Source: Priapulus caudatus (Eukaryota > Priapulida > Priapulimorpha > Priapulimorphida > Priapulidae). Taken from it: a stretch of 64,000 nt of DNA. The position numbers and the translations under genes were made by a program. Location of the stretch: positions 153,510 through 217,509 of the forward strand of contig NW_014577229.1 in assembly GCF_000485595.1 (NCBI RefSeq), in the 5' to 3' direction. Below, in pieces: positions 23,701 to 34,389 of this stretch (within the stretch, counting starts at the first letter, position 1; every line of letters starts with the position of its first letter). The notes beneath the pieces are model-generated. The model was not told the origin of the DNA. It was given only the letters and a program-made list of their open reading frames with translations, and searched no databases.

Positions 23701-26025
23701 TCGATCGCATAGAAGGAGAACGCACCAGTATCCATGACTAACGAATGCGACTTGATCTCTATCTGTGAGAGGCACAGTTACCAATAATAAATATAAACCA
23801 AATAACCGTGGAATCATTGCACACCACGTTCTGGGAGAGCCAAGATATTTTGCGCCACATCATTACGTCCGGCCATAACCTGAATGTCCGGAATGATGCA
23901 TCAAATTCCGCCATGTTAAACCGTCGATTCAAGTTGGAGCGCGCGCCATATGTAAAGTACCCGCTGAATCCCAGCCTTCGTCCGATCTCGAGCTGATTAT
24001 ACAATCGAATTATGGGTGTTATATGCCGGTACACGTATGAAATTGCGTCTATACACAACATGTTTGTGTTAACACATCTTGAATACTTTTCACCTGAGAA
24101 CTAATGTCACGGAGAGCAGTAGGTAATATTAATCTGTGATGGTGCGAATCAAACATAAGGGCGGATGGAGTATAAAGACATGAGGTATCCGCGATTCGAA
24201 AATTTCGCAAGCCAGTTATGTCACAAATAATCTAGTACTATCGCGAAATTCGCGAGACATCTGAAAAACCAAGTGATATTCTCAGAATCGTTATGGTGAA
24301 CTCGACCCACTTCCCACACACATGACCGAATTAGTTGATGTAATCATATTACATGTTCATACATGCCTACACAGACGTTAAACTATATTTGAATCATCTA
24401 CACTCCGAGCATATACCTCGATGTTTCTTGCATAATTTTTTTTTAAAATATTAAAATCCCTAGCCTTATCTCACGTCACATACCAAAATGAGCAAATCCG
24501 TTGAACCTAGGTGTTGTAAATCGCGGTTGTAATTTCGTAAATCGACTCATCGGTTGGACCCAAGTAACGCATGATCGGTTACAATCGGACGTACTCGAGG
24601 TTGAATGCGCTGCGTGTGCGTAACGTCAGCGCCATGTACGCTGTGCATGTATGTAGTCTGCTTTACCCTGTTTACTGTTGTTTTGCACCTGTTTGACTAC
24701 TTGTGCTTATAATACATGTACTGATTCTCATCACTTTTCCAGTTTTTTTTTTTTTTTTTATTAAATGATTATGGATTTGAATAACCAAGCGCTGTCGCAG
24801 CCACTGCTCAAACGCGATGGATCGAGTATAAGTGATGATCGTGACATCACTACTTGAACCTGAACTACAATGGCAATTCCAATTTTTGCCAAAAAATTGC
24901 CGTGTTCGAAGGTACGTTGACTGGCGTGCTTCAAAATAGGACGTTTAATATGGGAGCATAGCAGTAACAACTATACCCAATTTCAAACATGTGGGCCAAA
25001 CGGTTCCTGAGTTATCGTTGACCGAAGCAAAATGTTGACGGACGGACGGACTATCGAGGAAGACCAGGAGAAGACTAAGGAATGACCTTAGACAAATTAT
25101 ATGTTTTTTCCCTACCTGCTGACACCTTACTGCAACCACAGACTAGTGTTGGTAAGTATGAGCATAGTAAAGTATAATATTACTATTTCGATATTGGTCA
25201 TAGTCACAAACATGCACGTGAGGTGCAAAGGCAAAAATTGATTACTGAAACAATTCAGTTTTCATGCGAATTACCTAGATCTGCAAAAACGGATAACCCA
25301 CTTGATTGTGAATGGTTCTAGATCACCAATAATGTTACTATGATATATATGCCATATTGTTATGATCAATGTGCTTATCAGTAACTTTAAGAAAGTGGTT
25401 GGGGAACTAATTAGCTTTTGTATAGATATGAATACTGTACATACACAAGTCTTGTGCAATTATTTCACTTGGAACCAATTTTGCGAAACATGCGACTCTT
25501 AGGGAAGAAAACTACGTTGAAATCAAAGTTTTAGCAAAGCTTGAGACAATCAAGACATTGCCATGACAACATGTTTACAGATAACCGTCTGGTTGCCTAT
25601 AATACCAGCAAAACAGGAAATACTTGCATGAGAGCTCACCACTTAAAACTGTTTAAAAAACGCTCTAATGTTTATAAATTATAAACTATGGCACATGCTA
25701 CGAAACAGCACTGCAGTTATTCAGTCCACAATACAGTAACAGTCTGTGGGTTGTGAACTTACACACCGGTAAGATTCCTTACTATTTTAAGCAGTGCCAG
25801 TGTTTCTGATGTCAGAGACACAAAAAGTTCAACTCACAGGTGTCGAGTTTTCCCTGTGCCAATAAAGATGGAGCACTTGACAATGAGAAATTCCGGGATA
25901 AATTACTTGCATTTTCCGGAACGACTACCCAGAGGTTAGCACTGTAATTATAAAGTGCTAGCCCTTTTCATTAGCTCGACTCCTTTTTTCACAGGTTACA
26001 AGATGTTACCATCCATGACTGACCG
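20770..26025. other. Five-kilobase interval, no gene supported
   Basis: Many short open frames exist on both strands but none shows domains, splice-compatible extension or codon bias. 22.2-22.8 kb contains TATAAGAACC/AACAGGTTCTT words resembling the element at 45.03 kb and may be an old mariner-type remnant. 22.8-23.6 kb is GC-richer and unassigned. Confidence 0.5.
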
Positions 26026-26027
26026 CA

Positions 26028-26086
<59 letters not shown>
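26028..26086. repeat. (TAC)n microsatellite
   Basis: An uninterrupted run of ACT/TAC units. Confidence 0.97.
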
Positions 26087-27189
26087 TGTCAATTTGATTA
26101 TAAAAACAACAACATTAACAGCAAGAACAATGTCAATGTGACTACCCACAATAACTAGTACCTGTTCAGAAAGCTCGGCAGCATAATAGGATACTAAACT
26201 GATGCAGATCAAATTCGATAGTAACCAGGTGGCAATGATACATCTAGCCATGTTGTCGAGGACGTTGATCTTGTAATCGCTGATGAGCTAAACGTAACAA
26301 TATTTTATCGTTAATTGATAGTTATTACTTCGTTAACCACCTATTGTAAATATCGTAATGATACATAACACACACCCGTATAGATATTATAAATTAGCAT
26401 TTTAAGTGGACTTGCAAATGTTTATTACAAGCACATCACCGTCAAGACGAAGCCTCATGCGCCACACCTCGTCTGCGGTCTATCCAATTTACTACTAACT
26501 ACTAAATACCAATTGCAAAGTCAAAAGAACTGTAAAGCTAACTGACTGTTACTGTGACCGAGGAAAGAATACCTTGTAGCTATCTTAGCCACAGACTGTT
26601 AGGGGATGTTCTAAACCATGCTCTATCCTAATCTTACTCGGTAATATAGTGTGCGTGGCTATCAGCCCTGACCACAATGACTATTCTTGGACATGACCAC
26701 GTTGTGGGAAATGCATTGTGCACGCTAAATTCGTATTGTTACTTTTAGATATACACTAACTTGCACAAATCGCGTCTACGGTGCACAGAGTACTGACACC
26801 AATTCGAGGAATCCCATTTGATTATCAGAAAGGAGGTTAGACTTTTGACATCCAGTCTCGGGCAACATTGTGTTTCTCAGTCCACAAAACTCCATGTTTT
26901 CCTCGTAACCAAGCAATTGTTGTATAATATCAGGGGTTAATAATGACAAATTTGTAAAACTTTGTAAGATTGTTGACAAATTCCTAATATTTATAGCCGA
27001 CGATATTGGAAATTTTATTCCGTGTTAAAACCTTGAAATGTTCTGTGGATGAATTGAAAACAACGTTACAGATATTAGAAATCGTTAATGCTGACTATTA
27101 GAATCATTAATCTTAAGAGAGCTCACGTTGCTATACCGCGTCTTTAGAACAAATAGCTAGTTAGCTGTTAGAACAATTAATAGCTATAC

Positions 27190-28089
27190 CTGGTAGCTGA
27201 TAAAACAGGCTTGCTCTACGTTGCACATGAATGTTATGGCGATAAATCTCCTGAAGTCTCGGTCGGCCAATGCAACGACGCGGGTCAGCTGGTGATGTTC
27301 CAATCGCAGACATTCCAATCGTCTCGATACGGTTTCCGTGCAACGCGCAGGTTTAATAAGTAAGTTTTCTAGGGATTTATTTAAATTCTGATACTGTTTA
27401 GTGAAGATTTTGCACACCGAATAGAAGAACGCTTGCGGCAATATCCAGGAGAAAGAGGCGATTGATACTGAAGTGGCCACTAAAGCATATATAAGCCGAG
27501 AAGGGTGCCAAGGTGCCGTTACGGGCTCGAAACTTTTTCTCAGACCTTCAATTGGTCCTAAAGCAATAAACCACCATGAAAAAATGTTCGCGATTACGAA
27601 CGCCATAGCAACTACTGTTGTTATTCCGACACTCTTCCTTATGTTCTTGATTTCTTCTTCGCTGAAAGAAGCTGCCCGATCAGAATTCTGAGTTTCATCC
27701 CAATACTGGAACAACTGTTCGAAGTGACCACTTTTCCTTGCAGCAATAAATAGTACGACAGCGTTGGACAAACATAATACATGCCAGCCGACAAATACCA
27801 GTCTGAAAATAAATGAGCCTGCAAAGACAGGATCGTGTATGAAGAATGTGGCTATTAACCTGGCGCAACTAATGAGTTGAATTAGAAGCGAGGCAATCGC
27901 TAATGACACGCTGACAAATCCCATACCAACGGATCCGCGGATACGTGGGCATACACCCGTTAGCCACATGGTTTCTAATATGGGCTTCAATAGCTGGCAA
28001 GGCCCATATCTCTGTCTATGTGAATCGCGAAAGCGACGATCCGCAGCCTTCCCGGTTGTCGTAATAACACTGCTCGTAACTGACATCAT
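27190..28089 (-). CDS. Gustatory-receptor-like chemosensory membrane protein, 5' part
   Basis: A 300-codon exon reads from ATG at 28089 (ATG ATG pair) to a phase-0 donor CAG|gtatag at 27190/27189. Upstream in-frame sequence to 28275 lacks a better ATG. The sequence has a short cytoplasmic N-terminus with LKPILETMWLTGVCP, then four clear hydrophobic spans at about residues 57-78, 90-115, 152-178 and 203-230. A long charged loop follows (RLEHHQLTRVVALADRDFRR), and a fifth span starts at the donor. This order, with LKPL/TG near the N-terminus and a Leu/His-rich loop before membrane span 5, matches the insect-type gustatory receptor family (7tm_7), inverted ligand-gated channels found in many invertebrates. 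The missing last two to three spans should lie in 3' exons at lower coordinates; I could not identify them within 24-27 kb, so this may be partial or pseudogenic. Confidence 0.7.
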
Positions 28090-28557
28090 GACGCCTGCCG
28101 TCGCCGAGACACTAGAAATGCACCGATAAAAGTCCTCGTGGTGTGCTAACCTATGATCTGCTCTCGTGAACGTTTCTGACTGCGCCGAGCAGAAAGTCGA
28201 TTCACACGGGGGTACACTAGCGCAGCCGCAGGAGAACTGAGAGTATGGATGTTTAGGGATGGCCTGAAAGCCCACACCGGGCCCGTGCCATTATAGATCC
28301 CTTTGTACACGCTTCCGTCACATTTTGATCTTTAGTGTAGCGATTGTTTTACCGCGCTACCATGCCTGATATGCTTTTGTGTTCGACAACGCTATTATCA
28401 CGATATTTTGTATGTTGCACGTAGCGCATGTACTTGCGTTATTACTGTGACAATGCACGTTGATCTAATATAGACATTCTTTGTATGGCTATATAAAAAG
28501 CGACGCCATCTGTTGTATACGGAGCGTAGGCCCATGCGTGCGTCTGTCCGCATGCTG

Positions 28558-28628
<71 letters not shown>
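28558..28628. repeat. (TG)n microsatellite
   Basis: About 35 TG units upstream of the gustatory-receptor-like gene. Confidence 0.98.
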
Positions 28629-28629
<1 letters not shown>

Positions 28630-28730
28630 GAATAGACTTGAACACAATTTTATCAATATTAGCAGAAGCTGATATTAGTTGACGAGAATTGCGCGATGTG
28701 AGATAAATATCGCCAGCGCAAACCGTGTAG

Positions 28731-28942
28731 ATGGGTGCGTGTGTATTATGGGTGCGTGTGTATCATTCATGTGTGCGTGTGTATCATGTGTGCGTGTGTA
28801 TCATGGGTGCGTGTGTATCATGTGTGCGTGTGTATCATGGGTGCGTGTGTATCATGTGTGCGTGTGTATCATGTGTGCGTGTGTATCATGTGTGCGTGTG
28901 TATCATGGGTGCGTGTGTATAATGTGTGCGTGTGTATAATTA
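28731..28942. repeat. 17-bp minisatellite
   Basis: About twelve copies of a unit reading GTGCGTGTGTATCATGG, with G/T alternation at one position. Because 17 is not a multiple of three, all frames are open and produce the same pseudo-repeat peptide. Confidence 0.95.
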
Positions 28943-29017
28943 ACGTCGTTCTTTATCGATAATAGTTTATAAGAAGCCATAAAAATTTCACAAGTCCTAC
29001 TTAATGTAAAAAAACAT

Positions 29018-29023
29018 TTTATT
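29018..29023 (-). terminator. Poly(A) signal AATAAA of the Tyr/Asp/His/Arg-rich gene
   Basis: AATAAA on the minus strand, 258 bp beyond the stop codon of the gene at 29281-30368. Confidence 0.6.
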
Positions 29024-29280
29024 GATATTTAATGTTTACTTATAACGCACTACATTATAAAGCATTGCATTACAGATTCGGGGTTAGTTTTTATCATTTA
29101 AATACGGATCATGCACAGGCCGTAAGCATTTATTTCATAGTCATGACTAAACCGTTACATTTGCCCTTCAAATAATGAATGCAACGTACAACCAACAAGC
29201 TGAATAGCGCACAATAGAGATGACGTTACGTGTCGAGGTATTAATAGACGATTATGGTAGTGAAATATGTCTCCGTATCC

Positions 29281-30368
29281 TTAGTATCGGCTGTAGTGCC
29301 CCGTGTATCTGTCTCCGCTGCCGCCATATCCACCTCGATATCGGGAATAGCCTGCCGACAACAAAAACAATTAGGAGCAAATTATAATCGCCGTGCATGA
29401 ATGCATTGCTATACACGCCAGTAGTTGTATGCGCACAGACGTAAATCTAAGCTCAACTATATGTCTTGTACACGTGCATGACTTTACGCATACTGGGCAA
29501 GATGAACTGGCATTAAGACGTACTTTCTTTCACTTTTTACAGGGTCTATCTGCGGATAAGATCGCGAGGTCGAAACCGCACACATTATCATCACGATCGA
29601 CATACATTGTGCACTCGTGCTATAACTTGTGTCGGACATACAATGACTCCATACAATGGTCTAGTGCTAATCGTGTACCTCTTCTGTGTGGATAGATACA
29701 ACGTTTGTTGTAATATCCGCCCTTACAGTAAGGTCGTCTGTTGCCGTAGCTACGTCTATAATTGGGACGCCTGTATCTGTATCGGCTGTAACCGGGTCGC
29801 CGATGACTATCGTAGGTAGAATGGTCATCAACGTGGGCGTGTGGTTCGTGGACATCATCATGCTCGCTGTGATCGTCATCGTAGCGGTAGCCGCCATATC
29901 CGTTATTATTATCATAGGCGCCCGCGTAATCAACGTCGTAGTCACGGTCGTAGTGCGGATCGTCGTGATAGGTATCCTGGACGTGTGGATCGTCGTGGTA
30001 AGCTGTTATCCTGTGCTTTCTCACGACCACCGTCTGCTGTCGCCGCCGCTTGGTTGTGTACTGTGCGACCGTTTGCACCTGCCCGCAACCGAAACAATGC
30101 GATGACTTATAATATAAGTCAAAATGACTGACAATAATATTGTTGTCTCGATGTCAGGACGATATAATATTATTATATCGTCCTGACATCGAGACAACAA
30201 TATTATTTTCTAAATGGATGGGGATTCTTCGTCATCGTAATTTGCTTCGAGATAGAATTATCATGTAAATATCTGATTACATATTATAGCATGAAAGAAT
30301 CTAGTTAAACAGCTGCTACTCACAGCAAACACACAGCATATTCCTAATAGCAGTGCTGTTGGTCTCAT
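29281..30368 (-). CDS. Small secreted Tyr/Asp/His/Arg-rich protein
   Basis: Coding exons are 30368-30324, 30078-29679 and 29351-29281, giving 171 residues. Junctions are GCT|gtgagt, ggcag|GTG (phase 0), AGAAGAG|gtacac and ggcag|GC (phase 1). The leader exon, from about 30655 to 30608, ends GAG|gtaagat, and the ATG exon starts at 30380 after ttttcag. Residues 1-15 (MRPTALLLGICCVFA) are a signal peptide. Next comes a basic stretch (TTKRRRQQTVVVRKHR), then about 70 residues of His/Asp/Tyr-rich sequence (DDPHYDRDYDVDYAGAYDNN), then an Arg/Tyr-rich tail with two cysteines (RPYCKGGYYNKRC) ending in GGSGDRYTGHYSRY. The acidic-then-basic, Tyr-rich design suggests a metal-binding or structural extracellular protein; function is not established. 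Its exon plan resembles the gene at 302-3259. Confidence 0.8.
30133..30207. mobile_element. Perfect 36-bp-arm hairpin in an intron
   Basis: Arms 30133-30168 and 30172-30207 are exact inverted copies separated by ATT. They lie in the intron between the signal exon and the main exon of the secreted gene. The perfect match implies youth or ongoing gene conversion. It could be a MITE or a source of a hairpin RNA; no clear target duplication was found. Confidence 0.75.
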
Positions 30369-30680
30369 TGTAGTAAACGTCTGAAAAGAATCATCGTAAG
30401 ACGCGAGTTATGGATATATGTTAGTATACATCGGTTGTAAGTGCAGTATATATATAACTGCCATTTATAACGCAAATTATAGTATACTGTGAAAAACTAT
30501 AGAAGATTATATTCTCATAAACCGTCTTTCGAAATGTAAAACAGATAAGTATTAGATAAACTGTAAGCTACCGTGTGCTCTATCATCATGCGTCAATGTA
30601 ATCTTACCTCAGCGGATTTTCTGCGATCTACTAGCACTATCTAGATTCGTCTGAGCATCGATAGCACTGGCTTGGGCAAC

Positions 30681-30687
30681 TTATATA
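30681..30687 (-). promoter_or_regulatory. TATA box of the Tyr/Asp/His/Arg-rich gene
   Basis: TATATAA on the minus strand, about 75 bp before the GAG|gtaagat donor of the leader exon. It predicts a start site near 30655 and a leader exon of roughly 48 bases. Confidence 0.6.
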
Positions 30688-31071
30688 GCTAGCCCTACTA
30701 TCTTCGACATCAGAATCAAGCATCTCAAGGCAACGTGACACCGAGGCTAAATCTTACACACAAGGTGACGACCACGCGTGCAGTTACTTGCAATCAAGGG
30801 TTGGTAAGGTTAACTGCCCTTGTTACGTCTGTTCTTCGCCTTGTGTTCTTTCACCTTGAGACGATGCCTGTATACACGCCTATTGGAGATAAACCTGCTC
30901 AACAAATGCTTGTAAATTCTAGTGCTTTATCCTTTGCGCCCGCCTAGGTCAGGTATACTAGCCCTGGCTATTGGCACGTGCAATAACATAGACGAGGCTA
31001 ATACATGAAAACTGACGTAAACAAGCAAATTCGGGCATGCTCGACCTCGCCTCCGTACAGGCATATATAAC

Positions 31072-31325
31072 CCCCCCAATGGCATGGCATGCCATGGGAT
31101 GGCATTGAATGTGATGAGATGGGATGGAATGGGATGGGATATGGGATGGGATGCGGTGCAATGGGATGGGATGGGATGACATGGGATGGATGGATGGATG
31201 GATGCATGGATGGATGCATGGATAGATATATAGTTCGATTTTTTGGGGTATTTTCCTTTTAACCAAGCGGTCACCAGCTGAGTAACGCCACTGATTTCCC
31301 CGGGCAACGCCGGGTATCCCGCTAG
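31072..31325 (+). mobile_element. Helitron-like 3' region with ATGGGATGG minisatellite
   Basis: The minisatellite at about 31078-31215 runs into ATAGTTCGATTTTTTGGGG and GGTCACCAGCTGAGTAACGC, then a GC hairpin (CCCCGGGCAACGCCGGG) and the terminus CCCGCTAG|T at 31325. A hairpin followed by CTAG just before T is the Helitron 3' signature. The 5' end was not found. Confidence 0.65.
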
Positions 31326-31834
31326 TATAAAGATATTTTTGTTTGCCCAGAACAAATTGGACAGTCTAACAAACGCTCGACCACTACCAATACGATTCTT
31401 TTTATCTAGACTATGATAAACGATTTAGACATTTTCTCGTTTTGAAATGTCGTATAGATCTTATTCATGCATTTCAAGTCACCGAAACGTGGAGTGATTC
31501 ATTGTCAGAAAACTGCAGTATTCTCAAATACCTACAACACACTGTCATTCTACTTAGTTTCCACGATTATTTTCGATTACTTGCCTAGATTAAAATTCTC
31601 TTAAATTAACACAATTCTCGATGATTTTCCAGATTAATTATTTCAAACGTATCTAAAATTAACCGGCACACAAACTCATTCCCCTTTGAAAATATTTCTC
31701 CAGATAAATGATAACAAGGACACAAGTATATAACACATACTTCTCGAACACATGGTGTGTTCAGCACAGCATGCAAGCATTCGCGTAGGTGACGGACGCG
31801 TGTGCTTACAAACACGCGTTTCGGCGTGCACGCA

Positions 31835-31875
31835 AGCACGCACGCACGCACGCACACATCGTCATCATCATCATC
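31835..31875. repeat. (GCAC)n and (ATC)n tracts
   Basis: A short CGCACGCA run followed by ATCATCATC. Confidence 0.9.
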
Positions 31876-32039
31876 GCTGTATAACACATTGAGCTCGGCG
31901 TAGACTGACACCACGTCTCTACACCATGTTAACAGACGTAGACATCTACGCACACTTCTATATGCGGAGAGACGGGGTGACCGTCTAGGCGCGGATCAGC
32001 GTGAAAGTCGTCGGTGCGCGGTGATCGAATCACGCCGTC

Positions 32040-32144
32040 GCCTGGCCGCCACACTCACTTATATAATACAATCACACAGCGCACCTACGTCACGCCGTCA
32101 ACCTTCCACCCCCACCACCACCATCACATACACATACACATGCA

Positions 32145-32176
<32 letters not shown>

Positions 32177-32330
32177 CTCACACTCACTTATCTAATACAA
32201 TCACACAGCGCACCTACGTCACGCCGTCAACCTTCCACCCCCCCCCCTGTTCCGAATATCGTGACCGTACGTCGAGCGGTTAAGACTTGTGCCCAACTGT
32301 TGACGCACGCACGCACGCACGCACGAACGA
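32040..32330 (+). repeat. 129-bp tandem duplication with (ACGC)n spacers
   Basis: AATACAATCACACAGCGCAC begins two copies at about 32062 and 32191. They continue through a shared ~60-bp unit ending in CCACCCCC. ACGCACGC tracts separate and follow them. Confidence 0.85.
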
Positions 32331-32913
32331 ACGGACGATCATGCGATTCTACAAGCTGCATCTGACTACGTCAGATGAGCTAAAAATATGTGTAATTTAC
32401 TTAAATTGACTACGTCACGAATTTTCTATGGTAAAATTTGTAAGATTTTTGTTGCCATTTTTTTACATTAAAAGTAAGAACTAACGGGACTAAACATATC
32501 GTCAAATTCTTACCTGATAAGATTGTTTCTCAACTAGTTAAAAATCCAAAAAACCTGGACGATTTGACATTAATGTTCCCAACATTAATTGCTTGCTATG
32601 GGCTATGTATGAGTCACAAGTGTATGTTCACATCAAGCAATATAGTAAAACAGGAAGTATAATGCAGCAATTTAACCATAAAAAGTGAACAGAATTACTT
32701 ATATTTTGTGAAAAAGTGGAAATATTATTTTTATTTTTACTATTTACGGTGATGTAATCACTTTAATATCAACGACTTCAACTTGGTCATATCATGGATT
32801 TGACATTCAGTCATGCTGCTGGTACTGTGGTCTCACAATCAGTGGTGATGCTACTCCAGTACTAGCACTGTAGCAGTAACATTACGTGCGGTTAAGCGTT
32901 TACAAATTACAGA

Positions 32914-33105
32914 GTGGCTATATGCCTGGCAGCCAGCATATATCTGACAGCTGCCGGGCACGGTCTTCAATTTCCTAAATGCCCGGCAGTTTTTAATTTT
33001 CAGCGTTATCTCAAGTAAACAAGGGTTAGGGTTAGGGTTAGTGTTAGGAACTGCCGGGCATTTAGGAAATCAAAGACCGTGCCCGGCTGCCGGGCATATA
33101 GCCAC
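32914..33105. mobile_element. MITE with GTGGCTATATGCC ends and telomere-like core
   Basis: Long inverted arms meet from both sides (GTGGCTATATGCC at 32914; complement ending 33105). The left arm carries an extra ~20 bp. The loop holds three TTAGGG-type hexamers (33023-33041). Repeated GCCGGGCA words lie in the arms. Unrelated in sequence to the element at 9211-9413. Confidence 0.8.
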
Positions 33106-34389
33106 AGTGTACAAATTGCAGTTGGGGTAAAAATAAGAGATACACTTCAATAGTTATACAAATTGTTAATTATTTCTGTAATACGAGTGTATTTCAGTTT
33201 TTGACATTGCCTACTATAGACTATAGTATTTACCGTCGAGGTTTCTCTCTCCTTGTACTCAACTCGTAGACATATGCTATGGCCATGAACTAGCTGGAAC
33301 ATCTCTGATGTCGTGAACGTTACTGACACCGTGCTGTGAATCTTAACTCACATAACGAGATGGCGTATATTCCTCGACCACCTTACGGTCATTTTTTACA
33401 ATCAAAAGTTCCTTTTGCGAGCCGCTAGCTAACGAACATCGGGCAGTCGAACAGCACAGCAGGCTGGGTGAAGGGTAGCTCCAAGAAACGGTATTGCTAG
33501 AGTTAGAATACCGTATATTGACTACTGTATATTGACGTTAGTCACACAGCCTGGTTGGGTTAGGTGAAGGGATCATGGCGAGCTGGACGCATATCTCGAC
33601 CCAAAACACTCACCTGTTAGCGCCTATGAATCAGCAGTCAGGTCTTTCTGGGACGATTTCCTAATTCCTTGTGAACTCTGGTCCACTCATACGACTACTT
33701 TATTTGGCTTCATTGTAACAAGTAAGAGATTAACGACATTACTAACCACGAAAATATGGAAAAGAATATGAGCCAGAAACGGGCCCTGGCGATGACGTCA
33801 TTGATTCCTGAGCACCATAACAGGCGCGCAGTGCCATCTCGTATCGCATATGTATATAAATTTTGTAACCGGCAGTTCAACTAAAACTATAAATATACTA
33901 ATAAATATTAATAATAATACCAATAATACTAAAAATGCTAACGATGCGTATAAATATAACGGCTTCGAAGGTTTTATAGCTTTTGCTATATCTGTACAAA
34001 TAAAATATAATTAGCATACAAACACCGATAATGGGAATAATGCGCGTGATAACCTCATAAATATTAGTCTTCAAAGTCCAAGGGACTATATCAACATAAT
34101 ATATTCTATATTGATGATAATAGTAATATCATGCGATAATATATTAATGACAGCACCAACACCAATCATGATAATTGTGCAATTATTATGTTGATTTAAA
34201 TGCAAGCTATTTTACTACAGATACAGACAGAAAAAAAAAGTGTTGCCAAATAACCTACGTATTGCGAATTTATAAATTGAATAAAAAGAAATAGAATAAT
34301 TGAACAAATACAATTGATAATCAATTTCTGAATGCAAAATAAAAATGCAAGAAACAGCCAAATCAATTTTAGTAGTGACGTGGCATCTC
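33106..34389. other. AT-rich interval, no gene seen
   Basis: Strongly AT-rich from 33.85 kb with AATAATAAT words. No coding, RNA or element ends recognised. Confidence 0.6.

Noticed and set aside
26776-26979. Minus-strand frame downstream of the gustatory-receptor-like exon
   Set aside because: Not hydrophobic enough for the missing membrane spans and lacks the family's C-terminal motif.
28679-28962. Repeated VRVYHVCVCIMCACVSC-like peptide in three frames
   Set aside because: Product of a 17-bp minisatellite that is open in all frames.
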